In this document: positions 22,607-34,583 of the stretch, in pieces
Layout of the letters: every line of letters begins with the position of its first letter
Position numbering within the stretch: position 1 is the first letter of the stretch
DNA from: Euphorbia lathyris
Taxonomy: Eukaryota; Streptophyta; Magnoliopsida; Malpighiales; Euphorbiaceae
Direction of reading: 5' to 3'
Assembly: GCF_963576675.1 (NCBI RefSeq)
Contig: NC_088912.1
Coordinates: 56,134,395 to 56,198,394, forward strand
DNA length: 64,000 nt
Notes under the pieces: generated by a model
Databases searched by the model: none
What the model was told of the DNA's origin: nothing
Seen by the model: the letters and a program-made list of their open reading frames with translations, nothing else
Made by a program: the position numbers and the translations under genes

Positions 22607-23123
22607 ATGCCCATCTTCCATTACTTGATCTTGCATTTTTGAAGAAAGCTGGGTTGGCCAAAGACCTTGGTTTGTTTATCCCATATAAGACACGGGCTGC
22701 CAAGGCATTGGTTAATTATACTGATGAAGGAAGTAGTTTAGGCAAGGGCAAAAATGTTGTTGAGGAACGTGATGAGGAAGAAGATGACACAGAAGACGAG
22801 GAGGAGAGGAAGAAGATGTTGCACCAGTTGAGGAAGAAACTGTCCTTGTTTCTGATGTTTCTGGATGGAGACAGGTTTTGACATGGTTAGACCGTGTTGA
22901 TGAGGATAATGCCCATTTACTGACTAAGGTCAACAAAATCGACCAAGATGTTGAGACTTTGAAGAAGGAGAATGCTTCAACACGTCGAAAACTGTTTTCA
23001 TTTTTCCGACGCAACAATGTTGCATTCACACCATCTCCACCATCTTCACCCGATGCAGAATATGTTCTACCTTTCCAAATTTCCTTTTTATCTTTATCTT
23101 TATTTTGTTTTATTTTCTTTTAA
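22607..23123 (+). pseudogene. Athila 3' ORF fragment (env-like region)
   Basis: A frame continues from the truncated chromovirus protease across the joint and becomes LAFLKKAGLAKDLGLFIPYK, then a Glu/Asp-rich tract (EERDEEEDDTEDEEERKK) and a coiled-coil-like stretch in the next frame (DEDNAHLLTKVNKIDQDVET, with a stop or frameshift near 22880). It sits directly upstream of an Athila polypurine tract and LTR, the place of the env-like ORF in Athila elements. No signal peptide or fusion motif is recognisable, so the product assignment rests on position. Confidence 0.5.
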
Positions 23124-24029
23124 ATTTTTCATTTTCCAGTTTTTAGTTTTAGCATGTTTACATTTTAGTTTTCCCCACTCAATGAGGACATTGTCCGATT
23201 TAAGTGTAGGGGGAGTCGTCTACTGACTTGGATCAGGGAAAGCGATCAAAAAAATAAATCAAAAAAGTCGATCCCGGTACCCTTCCTCTTTGTCATTTTA
23301 CGTTATTCTTGTATATCTTTATCTTTATTTTAAAATTGAACGTTTATATGCAATTTTTAAACTTATGATTTCTTAAAAACATGTTTTACAAACCTGTTTT
23401 TAAACTTGATTCTTCTCAAAATTATTTCAAATATAGATGAAGAACTAAGGAAACTACAACCATAATACATATAAGGTCATTTAGTCAATAAAGAATGAGG
23501 GTATATGCATTTGAGAGAAACAACAAGTTGAGAGAAATATCCAATGTGATATAAAAAAAGGTGAGAAGTGGTATGGAGCATAAAATGCAACCACTTAAGT
23601 GAGCCAAAAGAAAAAATAAATATATATGCAGATTGCAACTCAAAAAACGAGTAAAAAACAAAAGCAAATGCAAAAGAGATAAGAAAAAAGCGGAAAAAGG
23701 TGAGTATGGTACGGAGCATAAAATGCAACCATATGAGTGAAATAGAAATTAGGATACCTAAAAATGTCTTGAGACTTTTTGATCATAAGTGCGTGCTTCA
23801 AAAACGTCCTGAAAGCTTCATCTTACCAAAAGAACAAATGAGATAGTTAATAGTTCTATTTTCATTTACATAGTTTAGATTTTGCATATAAATTGTCTTC
23901 AAAGATATTCTTTGGAAATTTTTCAATTTTTCAGATAAGATGAACTTATATAATCGTAATTTAAAACGATTTGAAGAAGAAGCAAACGTCTTTGCTTGAG
24001 GACAAGCAAAAGAATAAGTGTAGGGGAAT
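23124..24029 (+). mobile_element. Athila 3' untranslated region with polypurine tracts
   Basis: Noncoding. 'TTAAGTGTAGGGGGAG' (about 23200) and 'AAGTGTAGGGGAA' (24016-24028) are Athila-style tracts; the second abuts the LTR. A 33-bp block ending GGAGCATAAAATGCAACCA is present twice (about 23560 and 23700). Confidence 0.75.
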
Positions 24030-25870
24030 TGATAAGTCCTTAATTTACATATTTATGAATGCATATTCATATTTATATTAATGCATTTAGCTTAGTTTAG
24101 GATAGGTTTTGGAAAGATTTCACTTGTTTGTTCATGATTTCTCCAGAGATAGGTTTGAAACACTTAAAAGCTCAATATGAAGGAATATCAGCAAGGAACA
24201 GATCAAAGACAAACAAAAAGAGCCAAATTAGGGCAAAAGTATCAGTCTCGATCGTGACGCCCCAGTCCCGTTCATGATCGTGCCCAAAAGTTCACAAAAG
24301 AGAGAAGACCATCTGCCGGGATCGTGACAGACCGTTTCAGCAACTTTGCATGGCAAAGTAAAGTCACGAACGTGGCACCCCTGTCTCATTCGTGACTGAC
24401 GTCTTCACTACAAAAGGACATGTTTCTTCAGTCTAAATACATCTCTTTCATCCTGAATCATCATCTTTCTTCACCACGGTTATGACCCTACATGGCAACA
24501 CTTGCAGAGTTATCATCTTGAAGAGACATGATTCTTCATCCACTATAAAAAGGATAGTCATCTTGAAGTCGTTTTCTGGTTGTTTTTAGGAAAATATTGC
24601 CAAAATAGCACGTATGTGAACTATCATTTATTTATTGTGGCTAAATGATCCACCAAAGGTCGCACCAAATGGAGGTTTTTACTCAAATCTAGCGACTGGT
24701 GGGTCAATTTAGCCTTTGAACTGACGTCGTTTGGAGTTTATGTGCGTGTGCAAGTCAAAACAGGAACAATTTCAGGCGAAAATTGCATCTCGGGGACCCT
24801 CAGCAGTCGCTCGTCGAACTGGCCCTCAAAGGCCAACTCGGCGAGCTGGCACTACCAGTGCGACGAGCTGGCCCAGCTCGGCGAGTTGGCCATCAGAGGC
24901 CAGCTCAGCGAGCTAGGCCTCAGGAATCAGTCTTTTGACTGATTCAAAAGACTGATTCCCGACCCTATGACTCCACGTTTCATCCCCGACTTCTCCACCT
25001 GCAACAGGAAACAAATCTAATTAGGTTTAGGCTTCGAACTACAACTATAAATAGGACTTTGTAACATTTGTAACATATCTTTTATCTTTTGTAAAAACCC
25101 TAAGCCTCCTCCTTGAAGAATTCTCTCCACCTCTTCCATCCAACATTGAAGAACATTTAAGCTCCGCTCCTCGAGGATTATTCAAGGTTCCATCCTTAAG
25201 TCCTAGGAAGATGCCTGCATTGGTAGACAGGTTCCCTGAAAGCGATTTTCTTCTCTTTTTATATTCTGTTTGCCTCTGATCCAGTCTATGAATCCTAGTC
25301 TCATTGTATCTTCGTGACAATATTTTCCACCTTTAATATTAATTCAGTTTCTTGTTTGTTCAATTGATTGTATGATTTAATCTTTGTCTTACGCTTTGCT
25401 TAATTGGTTTAACTCATTCATAAGTCCAAACATATACTTGGCACATATTGCGAGCTGAATCTGACCTAGTCAAAGCTTATAGGATTGACGACCCCGAGTA
25501 AGCCCAAATTACTGAGCCTTAGAGCTAGTTTCGACCTTACAAGGGAATCACACGCTAGGAACCATAGAAGGATAAGTAAGGTTAATCGCCTTAGGCAAAC
25601 GCGACTCAGATTAGGTTATCAGTTGATTTACAAATTAGGTTGAATTCAATATTATCATATCACCACGCTTTCCTCAGGGTAATTGCATTGTTAAAAGATC
25701 AACTAGGAGTAGAATAACTTAACTAGGAGTAGATTAAGATAATCACAAACTCAATCTCAAACCCCCCCAAAGCCTAGATAACATTAGAAACTCCAGATTA
25801 TTACTTGATAACGACAGGGTACACTTATCCCTTAGTGAGTCTCATTGAGCGTTAGCTCCGAGGCGCATCA
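24030..25870 (+). mobile_element. Athila LTR (1.84 kb)
   Basis: It starts TGATAAGTCC after the purine tract and ends CGCATCA at 25870, six bases before a tRNA-Asp-type PBS. A TATA box (CTATAAATAGGAC) starts at about 25046. Just upstream are a GC-rich cluster of GAGCTGGC-like copies (24800-24920) and a perfect 16-bp-arm hairpin (24923-24938 with 24944-24959). Confidence 0.85.
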
Positions 25871-25876
25871 AGTTTT

Positions 25877-25894
25877 TGGCGCCGTTGCCGGGGA
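25877..25894 (+). other. tRNA-Asp-type primer-binding site
   Basis: TGGCGCCGTTGCCGGGGA is the standard Athila primer-binding site. It confirms that the DNA to the right is the 5' internal part of an Athila element. Confidence 0.92.
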
Positions 25895-26593
25895 TTTACT
25901 TTTCCAGCAATATCGAACCAAAGGTCGAATTTGTTAGTTTAGGCATTCATTTTGTTTATAATTCTTATTTTATACCTTTTATACTTGTTCATATATTAAA
26001 TAAATTCGGTTATGCCTTTTCTATACTTTTTCATATGTTCAGTTGTGTCATGTTACACTGTAAAAATCTGAATTACTTATTTATGTATTGCCAAAAACAG
26101 TTATGAGTATCTCTTTGTAATTATATAAACTGTATGACAAATTTGTATACTATGTAGTTATGCTTTCCTTTTCTTGGAAATCGTGTTTATTTATTTATCT
26201 TTTCTTTTCAGCTTATACATACTCGATCAGCGGAATTACCTTGTGTCCCTCTTAATCTTGAACTTGAACACACTCTTCGCAGGATCAGGCAAATCGAGAA
26301 TAGCAAGCCAGCCGAGATAATCAAACATATCAAAATGGCAGATCCAAAGAACAACACTTAGACAGGCACTGATACCCGCTCAATGAGCGAGATTCTAGCA
26401 CCACACCGACACCAACATTTGGCTGGGATCGTGGCTCCAAATATTCTAGCTAATTCTTATGAGATCAAGTCGGGGATAATACACTTGATCCAACAAATGG
26501 GACTATTCGGGGGGGAGGTGCAGGAGAGCCCGAATGATCATCTGGATCGCTTCTTGATGTGTGCAGACACCGCGAGAACAAATGGAGTCCCTG
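25895..26593 (+). pseudogene. Athila leader and truncated gag
   Basis: A 5' untranslated leader of about 320 bp is followed by an Athila gag N-terminus (RSAELPCVPLNLELEHTLRR, then MSEILAPHRHQHLAGIVAPN and SPNDHLDRFLMCADTARTNG). There is one in-frame TAG near 26360. The gag breaks off after NGVP at about 26593, where a minus-strand LTR begins. Only the first 120 or so residues remain. Confidence 0.8.
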
Positions 26594-27738
26594 GTATGTT
26601 GTATATGGACTCTAGCAAGTGTACTAGGGCAGATGTAGTGTTGGCAAGACCAAGTGTCGTGTTCCACAGGGATTGAAACTAGTTGGTTGTACAGTTACCT
26701 TATATGTTAGAATTTAAAAGGTTGGTTGGTTTAATCTTTAATAATAACTAAGCATGAACAGCTAAAAATAAGTAAAATGATAGAAGTTAAAATAGACCAA
26801 GATAAACAAGAATAGGCTAGCACTACACCTACGAACAACTGTATTTAAACTATTCCTTCTTAATGAAGTACCACCATATTCCTGATTTGGGTATCTTTCT
26901 CATTAATCACTAAGGTCCGGTGTCCCATTTCCTAAGATTCTAAGCAAGTAAAATCAACCAAGTGTCCTTGCGTTAACATACAAGCAAGCATTAAGATTCA
27001 GAAAGCATTCATAAATGAAACCCCAATATATGGTTGTTTTCGTCTCCGTCCACTACAATATAAGCCAAATAGCTATTTCCATTACGTCGGAGCACCGTCG
27101 TGCCATCTTCAGTAATTAGCATGTAGATTGGATCCTAATCTACTCTTTAAGAATACTATTGACAATCATTCATGGATGGAAATACTTTATTAATCCAAAA
27201 GAGTTACTTACAGTCGCCGTTTAATGGCTGGCTAGGCCTGCAAAAGGAATTACTCACTCATTTCCATAAGTGAACAACTTGCTCCCCATAAAATCATTCT
27301 TCCGACAATAAACATAAAAACAGAGAATAAAATGAAGGTGGTGGAAAATGAGGCGCCCCTTTCATATGATTACTACAGTATTTATAGGTCCAAAACAAAC
27401 CCTAACGCAAAAGGGTAAAAAGTATTAAGGGTAAATACAAAGAAAGGACAAACAAACAATCTCCCTACACTTGGCACAAGATGGAAGTTGTCTTGCTTTC
27501 CACGTTTTTGTTCTCTTCTCTCTCCTTTAGCTTGCTCGACCCGTGCGTCCGTTCCTTCCAAGTTGACCCGTTAGTGTCGTTGTTTATGCTATTCTGTTCT
27601 TCTTATAGCCTGTTCATGAGGAATCCTTCTTGAACTGTTATTTCTGCCTATTTCTTCCATTTCTGGTTGAAACTATAATTCTGAAGCTCGTTTCCATGAA
27701 TGTTCAGCCTCTTAAACTTGCTCATTTCACTCGTATCA
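26594..27738 (-). mobile_element. Athila-like 3' LTR, minus orientation
   Basis: On the minus strand a tract GTTGGGGGTAATT (27751-27739) precedes TGATACGAGTG at 27738, the usual Athila LTR start. The other end is set by the break with the plus-strand gag near 26594 and is approximate. No coding content. Confidence 0.7.
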
Positions 27739-29095
27739 AATTACCCCCAACTTGAACACTTGCTTGTCCTCAAGCAACACATCAAAATAAAAGTGAAGGA
27801 ATAGGCAGTGATTAAACAAGTAAAAACAGATAAGTCGATGCACGATATAGTCTTTAATAGAAGTGATAAAGCACATAGCGGGGAGTTTAGGTTGCCTTCA
27901 ACTACTAAGTGGATTCCCTGATCTAATAGTGATCATTTGCAAGTACTTCTGTTGTTTCGCTCAGTGCTCACAGTGTTTGCTCTCAAATTGGGTTGTTTAA
28001 GTCTCTCAACAGCAATGCATGTATAGGAATAAGTTTGGACTTTGCGTTTTTATCTAACATAGAATTCAAACTCTTCTAGACAAAATCAGAATCATCACAA
28101 GGGTAAGGGAGGTTTAGGTGTTTGGTTGGATATAGATGTTTGGTTGGCACAGGTACTTTCAAGGCTCCTGTTTTATTTTCTCTTTTGATTCTTTTCAGAG
28201 GGGATGAGTATTCTTCCTTTTTAGATTTTTTTCATAGATTGTAAGGATTTTGGATCGAGTCCCCTTCTGTTTTGATAATTCTCGGAACAAGGATTTTTGA
28301 TATTTGCTTCTTATTTCCTATGGTTCCAGCCATGGGGTTAGAATATTGGTGTTTGGTGGTGCATATTTGAATGTGGGAACATGTGTTTGGTTGTGAGTGT
28401 TTGGGATGTTCATCTTCTTGTGTCACAAATTGTTTTATCCTATTGAAAGGCAGACAAGGCAAAATTTAACCTAACCATTACATGCAAAGCGCACTCCAAC
28501 AGAAAATTATTTCATCAATATGCATGATTTGGGCACAAGTCTCACTGGTTGTTTGCACTTGTTCAGTAATCAATATGTTCAGTGAGTCGACATGCAAAAT
28601 GATCAACCTAAAACTTCTCACTATCGATTATCACAACAATTAAAAAAAATATGTGCATGACAACTTAGCTATTAAAACTTATTCAAACAATACCTAATGA
28701 AAATGGATGGATGGATGAAAAGGGCGGGTCCTGCACACAGGGTGGTGATGATGATGTGCTTTGTTTTTGTGGAGGTTATTTAGTGATGTGATGCAAAGGA
28801 CAATAAGATCAGTGGGGTGAGCAAATTATACGAACAGCTAGTCAGATGCTAAGACGATGTTCCCCTACCCCCAACTTAACCAAAACATTATCCTCAATGT
28901 CAGACAATTGGGTAGGAAAAACAGACGCCAATAGATCATGCAATAAACAACAACAGCAGCAAGCCAAGTAAAGGATAGAGAGAAAGAGAGAGATATATAT
29001 TACACGGTTGGATACTCGGAGGACTCAGCCTCCTCATCAGCATTGGCTTTTGTTGTGGTTGGTGTGATTCCTTCTTCCATGATCTCATTGTTCTG
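27739..29095 (-). mobile_element. Athila-like 3' internal region, minus orientation
   Basis: On the minus strand a short Glu-rich C-terminus (about 29090-29010, GITPTTTKANADEEAESSEY) ends in a stop. Noncoding 3' sequence with a second GTTGGGGGTAGGGGAA tract at about 28860 then runs to the LTR. A GGAT microsatellite lies at about 28705. Upstream env-like and pol parts are absent because the tandem array begins at about 29096. Confidence 0.65.
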
Positions 29096-31361
29096 TCTTA
29101 TCAAGGGCCGTACATCGTAACGTGTCACATATGTCTCTCCCATATCATGCACACTAGTCCAGAGTTATACCACGTATGTCATGACATAAGTCTTCACCTT
29201 GCCGTGTACCTATCAGGAGGCATACCATGCGTGTTGTGAGGTATCCCATATGTATTTACCGTATCTTATATACCAGTCAAGAGGTCTACCCCGCGTGATG
29301 AGAGGTATGTCACACATCTTTGCCATGTCGCATATGCAAGTCAGGAGGCTTACCCTTTCTGTCATGACGTCCCATATGTCTTTGCCTTGTCACACTCTGT
29401 ATGTCATGATGTATCACGTATGTCTTTGTTGTTTACACCAATCGGGAGGTATATCACGTATGTCACAATGTATCCCGTACGTCTTTATCGTATCATACAC
29501 ACCAGTCTAGAGGCATACCACGCATATCACAATGTATCTCGTACTCTTTTTCGTATCTTGTATGCCCATTAAGAGGCCTACCCTGTATGTTATGATGCGT
29601 CTCGTGCATTTTTATTATGTCATATGCACTGACCTAGAGGAATACCTTTATGTCGTGATGTATTCCCTACGTATTTTCCTTGTTATGCTCTGTGTGGGAT
29701 GCGCCTCATGCCTCTTTACCATTTTGTTTATACCATCAAGGGATATACCTCACACGCCATGACATATCACGTGCGTCCTTACCACCATGTTTAAGTCATC
29801 CGGAGACATATCAGCTGTGTCGCGAAGTACTTCGTATCTCGTTATCAAGTGTTGGGTACACCGTTTAGTAGATGTGCAACCTATGTTGTGAGATGCCCCG
29901 TGTGTCCCTACCTCATCTGAACTGTTTGTTGGTCATACCTCGGTTGTTATGATATTTGCGTTATGGGGCACACCTCGTACACTTCTAGCACGACCAAGTC
30001 GAGACATACCACGTATGTCGTCGTACCGCTGATAATACATCGGTAGCTTGATAACACATCGTTGTAGCATCGGTGCCCCAAGATTCAAATTAGTCATTCA
30101 TCACATATCTCATATGTGGCCACCCCATCCTATTTAAGCCTCAAGACATACCGTGTATGTCGCTACGTCTTAGCCCACACGTCCATATTTCGAGATTGTG
30201 ACAATTTCTAGAGCTCAAATAAAACCCATATTTTGTAGGTCATTGTCACATCCCGTTCGTGTGTTAGGGAATACCCACGTATGTCGCCAGGTCATAATAA
30301 GACGCCCCTATTTCCAAATTACATTGTTATACTATCCATACCCTGAGTTCAAATTAACCCCTCATCTCACAAACTGTCGTTATGTTCTTCATACCTCAAG
30401 ATATACCACGCATGTCGCCTTGTCATACCCAGGGGCCCTAAAATTACATCGTTGTACGGTCGATACCTTATGTTCCAGCTAAACTATTCTACACAAGGCT
30501 CGCCTATTGTCATTCGTACCTAGGAGTGTACCATATATGTCGCCCTGTCACACACCACACATCCGTATTTCCGAGTTGTGGGCAATACCTTAAGTACCAT
30601 ACTAAATTCTTAACTCGTAAGTTGTTATCACCTCCCCTTTGTACCTCTAGGCACACCACGTGGGTCTCCCCGTCGTCCCCTTATATTTCAAAAATATATT
30701 CTTACACTGTCAGTACCCCTAGTTTAGATTGACCATCCGACACATATCTCATGCATAGTCGTCACATCCTATTTGCACCTTAATTAGCACCACATATGTC
30801 GTCGCGTTGCACCTAATGAGAACATATGTCAAAGTACATCATTGTACTCACCTCTCAACCAGTATGTTATCGTCATATTCTATTGGTACCTCTATGTGTA
30901 CCATGTATATCGCCATGTCAGACACCCGTATTTCGAAAATAGGACAAGGTACTAAGATAACCCGTGCATCCTCAACCTTCTTGAGCCACACTTGGCTCAC
31001 CGTCAGGAGTGCCGAACCAAGGGAAGATATACCATGTATGTTGCTGCATTTCATAATACGGTGGTGTGCTGAAAATGCATTACTATGATAACTCGTGTTT
31101 CGAGAAAGGGTCATTTTAGGCATATACCTCGTATGTCGCCACTTGCGTCCTATTTGTACCTCGAGCCTCGTCAAAACATGCCCCGTATGTCACCCTGTCA
31201 TATGTAATATTTGTAGTCCACGAATATGTCTTAAGGTTATTGAGTTCAAGACTAATTTCAGGTACATAACCCCATATGCCACCATGTGCGTCTTGCTTGC
31301 ATCTCAAATGTCAAGTTGTTTATATCATTGAGTTATGATTGAATTGTCAGCACGTACCCCA
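29096..31361. repeat. diverged tandem array, left part
   Basis: A core close to TACCACGTATGTCGTCATG recurs throughout. From 29450 to 29642 cores are spaced 64 bp exactly (29450, 29514, 29578, 29642), with intervening CAGTCTAGAGGC-like spacers. From about 30146 to 31026 the spacing is near 125 bp. Copies differ at many positions, so the array is old. Open frames here (for example at 29199, 29532 and 30807) are unrelated in sequence and disappear from copy to copy; they are not genes. Confidence 0.85.
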
Positions 31362-34300
31362 TACACTATTGGGGTTTAATGTCCTATAGACAATTGTTGT
31401 ACGGATATAAACTATTTGTAAATGAATTATTCATTATCGTTTGTTTTATAAGATATAGTAAATTAATCTATATAAAGGCATTAATCTTTTATCAGAAGTA
31501 ATTAAGTCAAATAAAAGAAATCCCAAGTTTATTTAAGTAATCATAAAGTGTTCATACAAGCATGAAGTGAGACTGTAGTTTATTATAAACCAATAAAATT
31601 AAAACGACCCCAAGTCAAGTAATGTGTTTATGGGATTAACGTATTGCTGTTGAGACTTGCACATAACGGTGTCTTCTGTTATGAATAGAGAGCTGATCTT
31701 ACAAGCTTTAGATATGGAGATATCTAGACAGTTACATGGATCTGGTGAAAGAGTTCATTAGGATTGGGGACCCGACTTGAGATAATAGGATTGATAGATT
31801 CATCCGAACGTCACTTCATCTCAAATGGTGTTAGTAGGTATAAGTAATCCTCAAACTCAAATAAACATCAATTAGTAATTCTGGATTATGGAATGTGGTG
31901 CTTTGACTCTGTTCAAGCACGATCACTACATAGCGGACTCTGGGGTGTGTGAGGCAGGCGTTAGGTATCACATGAAGTAATTGCAGGATAGTTAATGTTA
32001 GATTAAGCATCTGTCACTCCTGATAAATAGGAGATATATCCATGGGCCTCTTGTGGAGAATTAACTGGAAATCCTTGCAAGGTGATAGAGTTAAGAGTAG
32101 AAATGGAGATTTCATTTAACCTATCTATTCAGAGTTAATTCTACCTGAACAAGTAAAATAGACGCCTCGATATATGTAACTTGACATATTCCATAGTTAC
32201 AAGATTCGTCTAAGGATATAGTTGATGAAGGATCGCATTATACTGGACCTAATACGGAAAGGTAAACTTCAGTATCAACTTGGCTTCTTATCACTTTAGG
32301 GGAACGTTTACAGTTCTTCTAGTAACAGTCCTCAAATTCATTCAGTTATATATTAAGTTGAAATTAATCAGCTTGAATTAATTCCAATAAATATATACGG
32401 CTAGCAGCGGTAAGAACCTAACAGGTCGCACATGAGACTTGGAACCGGAGGACGAAATTGTAATTTAAGGGGGTATATGTATATGGGCCGAAATTTACAT
32501 ACTATAGGGATAGAATAATTTAATTAATAATTACAATTAGATTATGATTATAAATTAAATTATGAGATTATGTGATAATGTTAATTAGGAGTTTTAATGT
32601 GATTATAACTCTAATTAATTATCCCTAACATAAATTAATATCTAATTGGATTAAGATCATTATCTAATTATATTAGGATATGATTTAAGATAATGATAGA
32701 TATTTAATTAATTATCTAATTAGTAATCTTATTTTGAATCAGATTCTAATTTAATTAATTAACTAATACAACTAGGGTTTGGAATTGCGAAGTCTATAAA
32801 TAGACCCCTCCCCCTATGTATTTCGGCCATGCTAAGAATCGGAGGCTAGAAATTCTTCCGACATCATCCTGTCTAAATTACTCTCTCGTTTACTCTCTCT
32901 TTGATCTCGTGTTGATTCCTTTAGAGGCAATCAATTTAGATTGCTATTCATTGGTTGATTACTAGTTGTTTTCTTTTCTGTTGTTATCATTGTTCATGAT
33001 ACACAGTTGAGAAGTTGTGGCCACTTCGTTTGCAATGGTAGATGTTGGTCCCGTGTGATTAGTTCCAAGGGGGGGTTAGGAACTAATCTAACTTTTTTTC
33101 GTTTAATTGTATGCTGACTTAGTTATTTTGCAAGTTGGTCAACTCAGCTTTTGGTCAGCTTGGCCAGATATGTTATAAGACAACTTTGGACGGATATTGA
33201 CTAAAGCTGTTTTATTTATAAGTTAGATATTGACACTCTTGGAGGTCAGCTTCTAACTCAGCACTTGAAATTACTCAGAGTTAACTTTAAACAATTTTAT
33301 ATGCTGAGTAAATTTCACATACAACACATGCACATATATAAATAGAGAGAGAGTTTAGAGATTACTCAGTATCACTTATCCTGGTTCGGCCTCTCCGCCT
33401 ACGTCCAGTCCCCAGAATCCTCCGGGCTTTTAGAATCCAATACTGAGCTCTTTAAAGGTAGAGCACAAACCAATTACAAGGCAGTTGAATATGCAAGAGT
33501 ACCTTCCTCTATTCGTCTACTCAACTCCTACTAAGTGCTACAACCCAGCACCTAGATTTCTCTACCACTGAATGTTTACAACCAAACACTCAGCACAGCA
33601 CTCTCAATTTTACAATTGATAAACACTTGTTCCTTTTCAAATAAAGAACACTTTAGAAGATTACAAGTAATCACTCTAGCATTTACACAAAGAATGAAAG
33701 ATGGGTGTAAGATCTATTTTTGTAACTAAGTGCTTTTTTATCTTTTCTCTCTTGTATTTTTCTCTTTTGTAGTCCGGCGATGATCCAAGGATTTTGATTG
33801 TCCTTATATAGGAGAAAATCTGGAATCGGATCATTTTGAAATGATGTAGCCGTTAAGGTTAAAACGGCTCTTTTAGAGGACACGTTCTGGTCATCTTCAG
33901 ACTGTTCAGGCCATTCCCTTCCTCTGTATTTCTTCAGACGTTAGGTTTGTCTTCTTGCGTCTGGCTTATCTTTTTGTGTCAGTTGTCCTTTACCAATAAT
34001 CCATTGACCCATACATCTCGGAATGTGTCTTTTGTGTATTTCCAAGGATTCAATTATTGGTTCAGAGGGGCGGTAGTCGTTGTCTTTTAGCAAACGTCTT
34101 TTTCATGCTGTCCTGAAGAATCACTTAGCTTCTGTTTCATAAAACCTTGTTATTTGTAATTTCCAAGCTGAGTATAAGTTTAGTCAGCTCAGCTTCGTGA
34201 GACAGTTGTTGTGGGCGTGTATATCTTTGTCTTTTGATGCTAAGTTTGATTCCACTCAGCTTGATACTTTGGGCTTCTATGCTGACCTCTTCCTGTCTTA

Positions 34301-34583
34301 CTTTTTATATTTATCTTTATTTATATTTATACTCAACATTGAACAAACGGATTAGTACAATTAAAATAAAGCACATAAATTTAATTGTCTCTTAATCATG
34401 GATGATTTTGTCAAATCAAAATCTTATGGAAAGGTGTTTCAACAGTAGATTGATCTTCAGAAAAGGTACACTTATTTAATCCTTCTTTGTATGAAATAAC
34501 GATTAACGGATCTTGGGAAAGGGAAATAGATAAAAATTTATAATTCCTCTGTGCCTAGGCTTGTCTATTTTCCCTTCATACAC
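31362..34583 (+). mobile_element. solo LTR (about 1.8 kb) inserted in the tandem array
   Basis: The body is 31367-34578. It begins TATTGGGG, probably TGTTGGGG with one change, and ends CCCTTCA. Flanks 31362-31366 and 34579-34583 are both TACAC. Removing the nested LTR leaves about 1805 bp. A TATA box (CTATAAATAGACC, about 32791) gives plus orientation. There is no PBS, coding frame or second LTR, so it is a solo LTR. Family not determined. Confidence 0.78.
33038..34449 (-). mobile_element. nested solo LTR (1402 bp), SIRE-like
   Basis: The body 33043-34444 begins TGTTGAAACACC on the minus strand and ends GGGACCAACA. Flanks 33038-33042 and 34445-34449 are both GTAGA. A minus-strand TATATAAGG lies near 33805. 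Repeated CAGCTGAG-like motifs and an early AGATTTTGATTTGACAAA resemble copia SIRE/Maximus LTRs; the family call is tentative. It lies inside the older solo LTR. Confidence 0.83.

Noticed and set aside
24585..24780. Possible separate insertion inside the Athila LTR
   Set aside because: Composition changes here, but no inverted ends or duplicated target site could be found.
29199..31331. Series of Cys/His-rich open frames
   Set aside because: They fall in the tandem array, change frame from unit to unit and have no shared domain.
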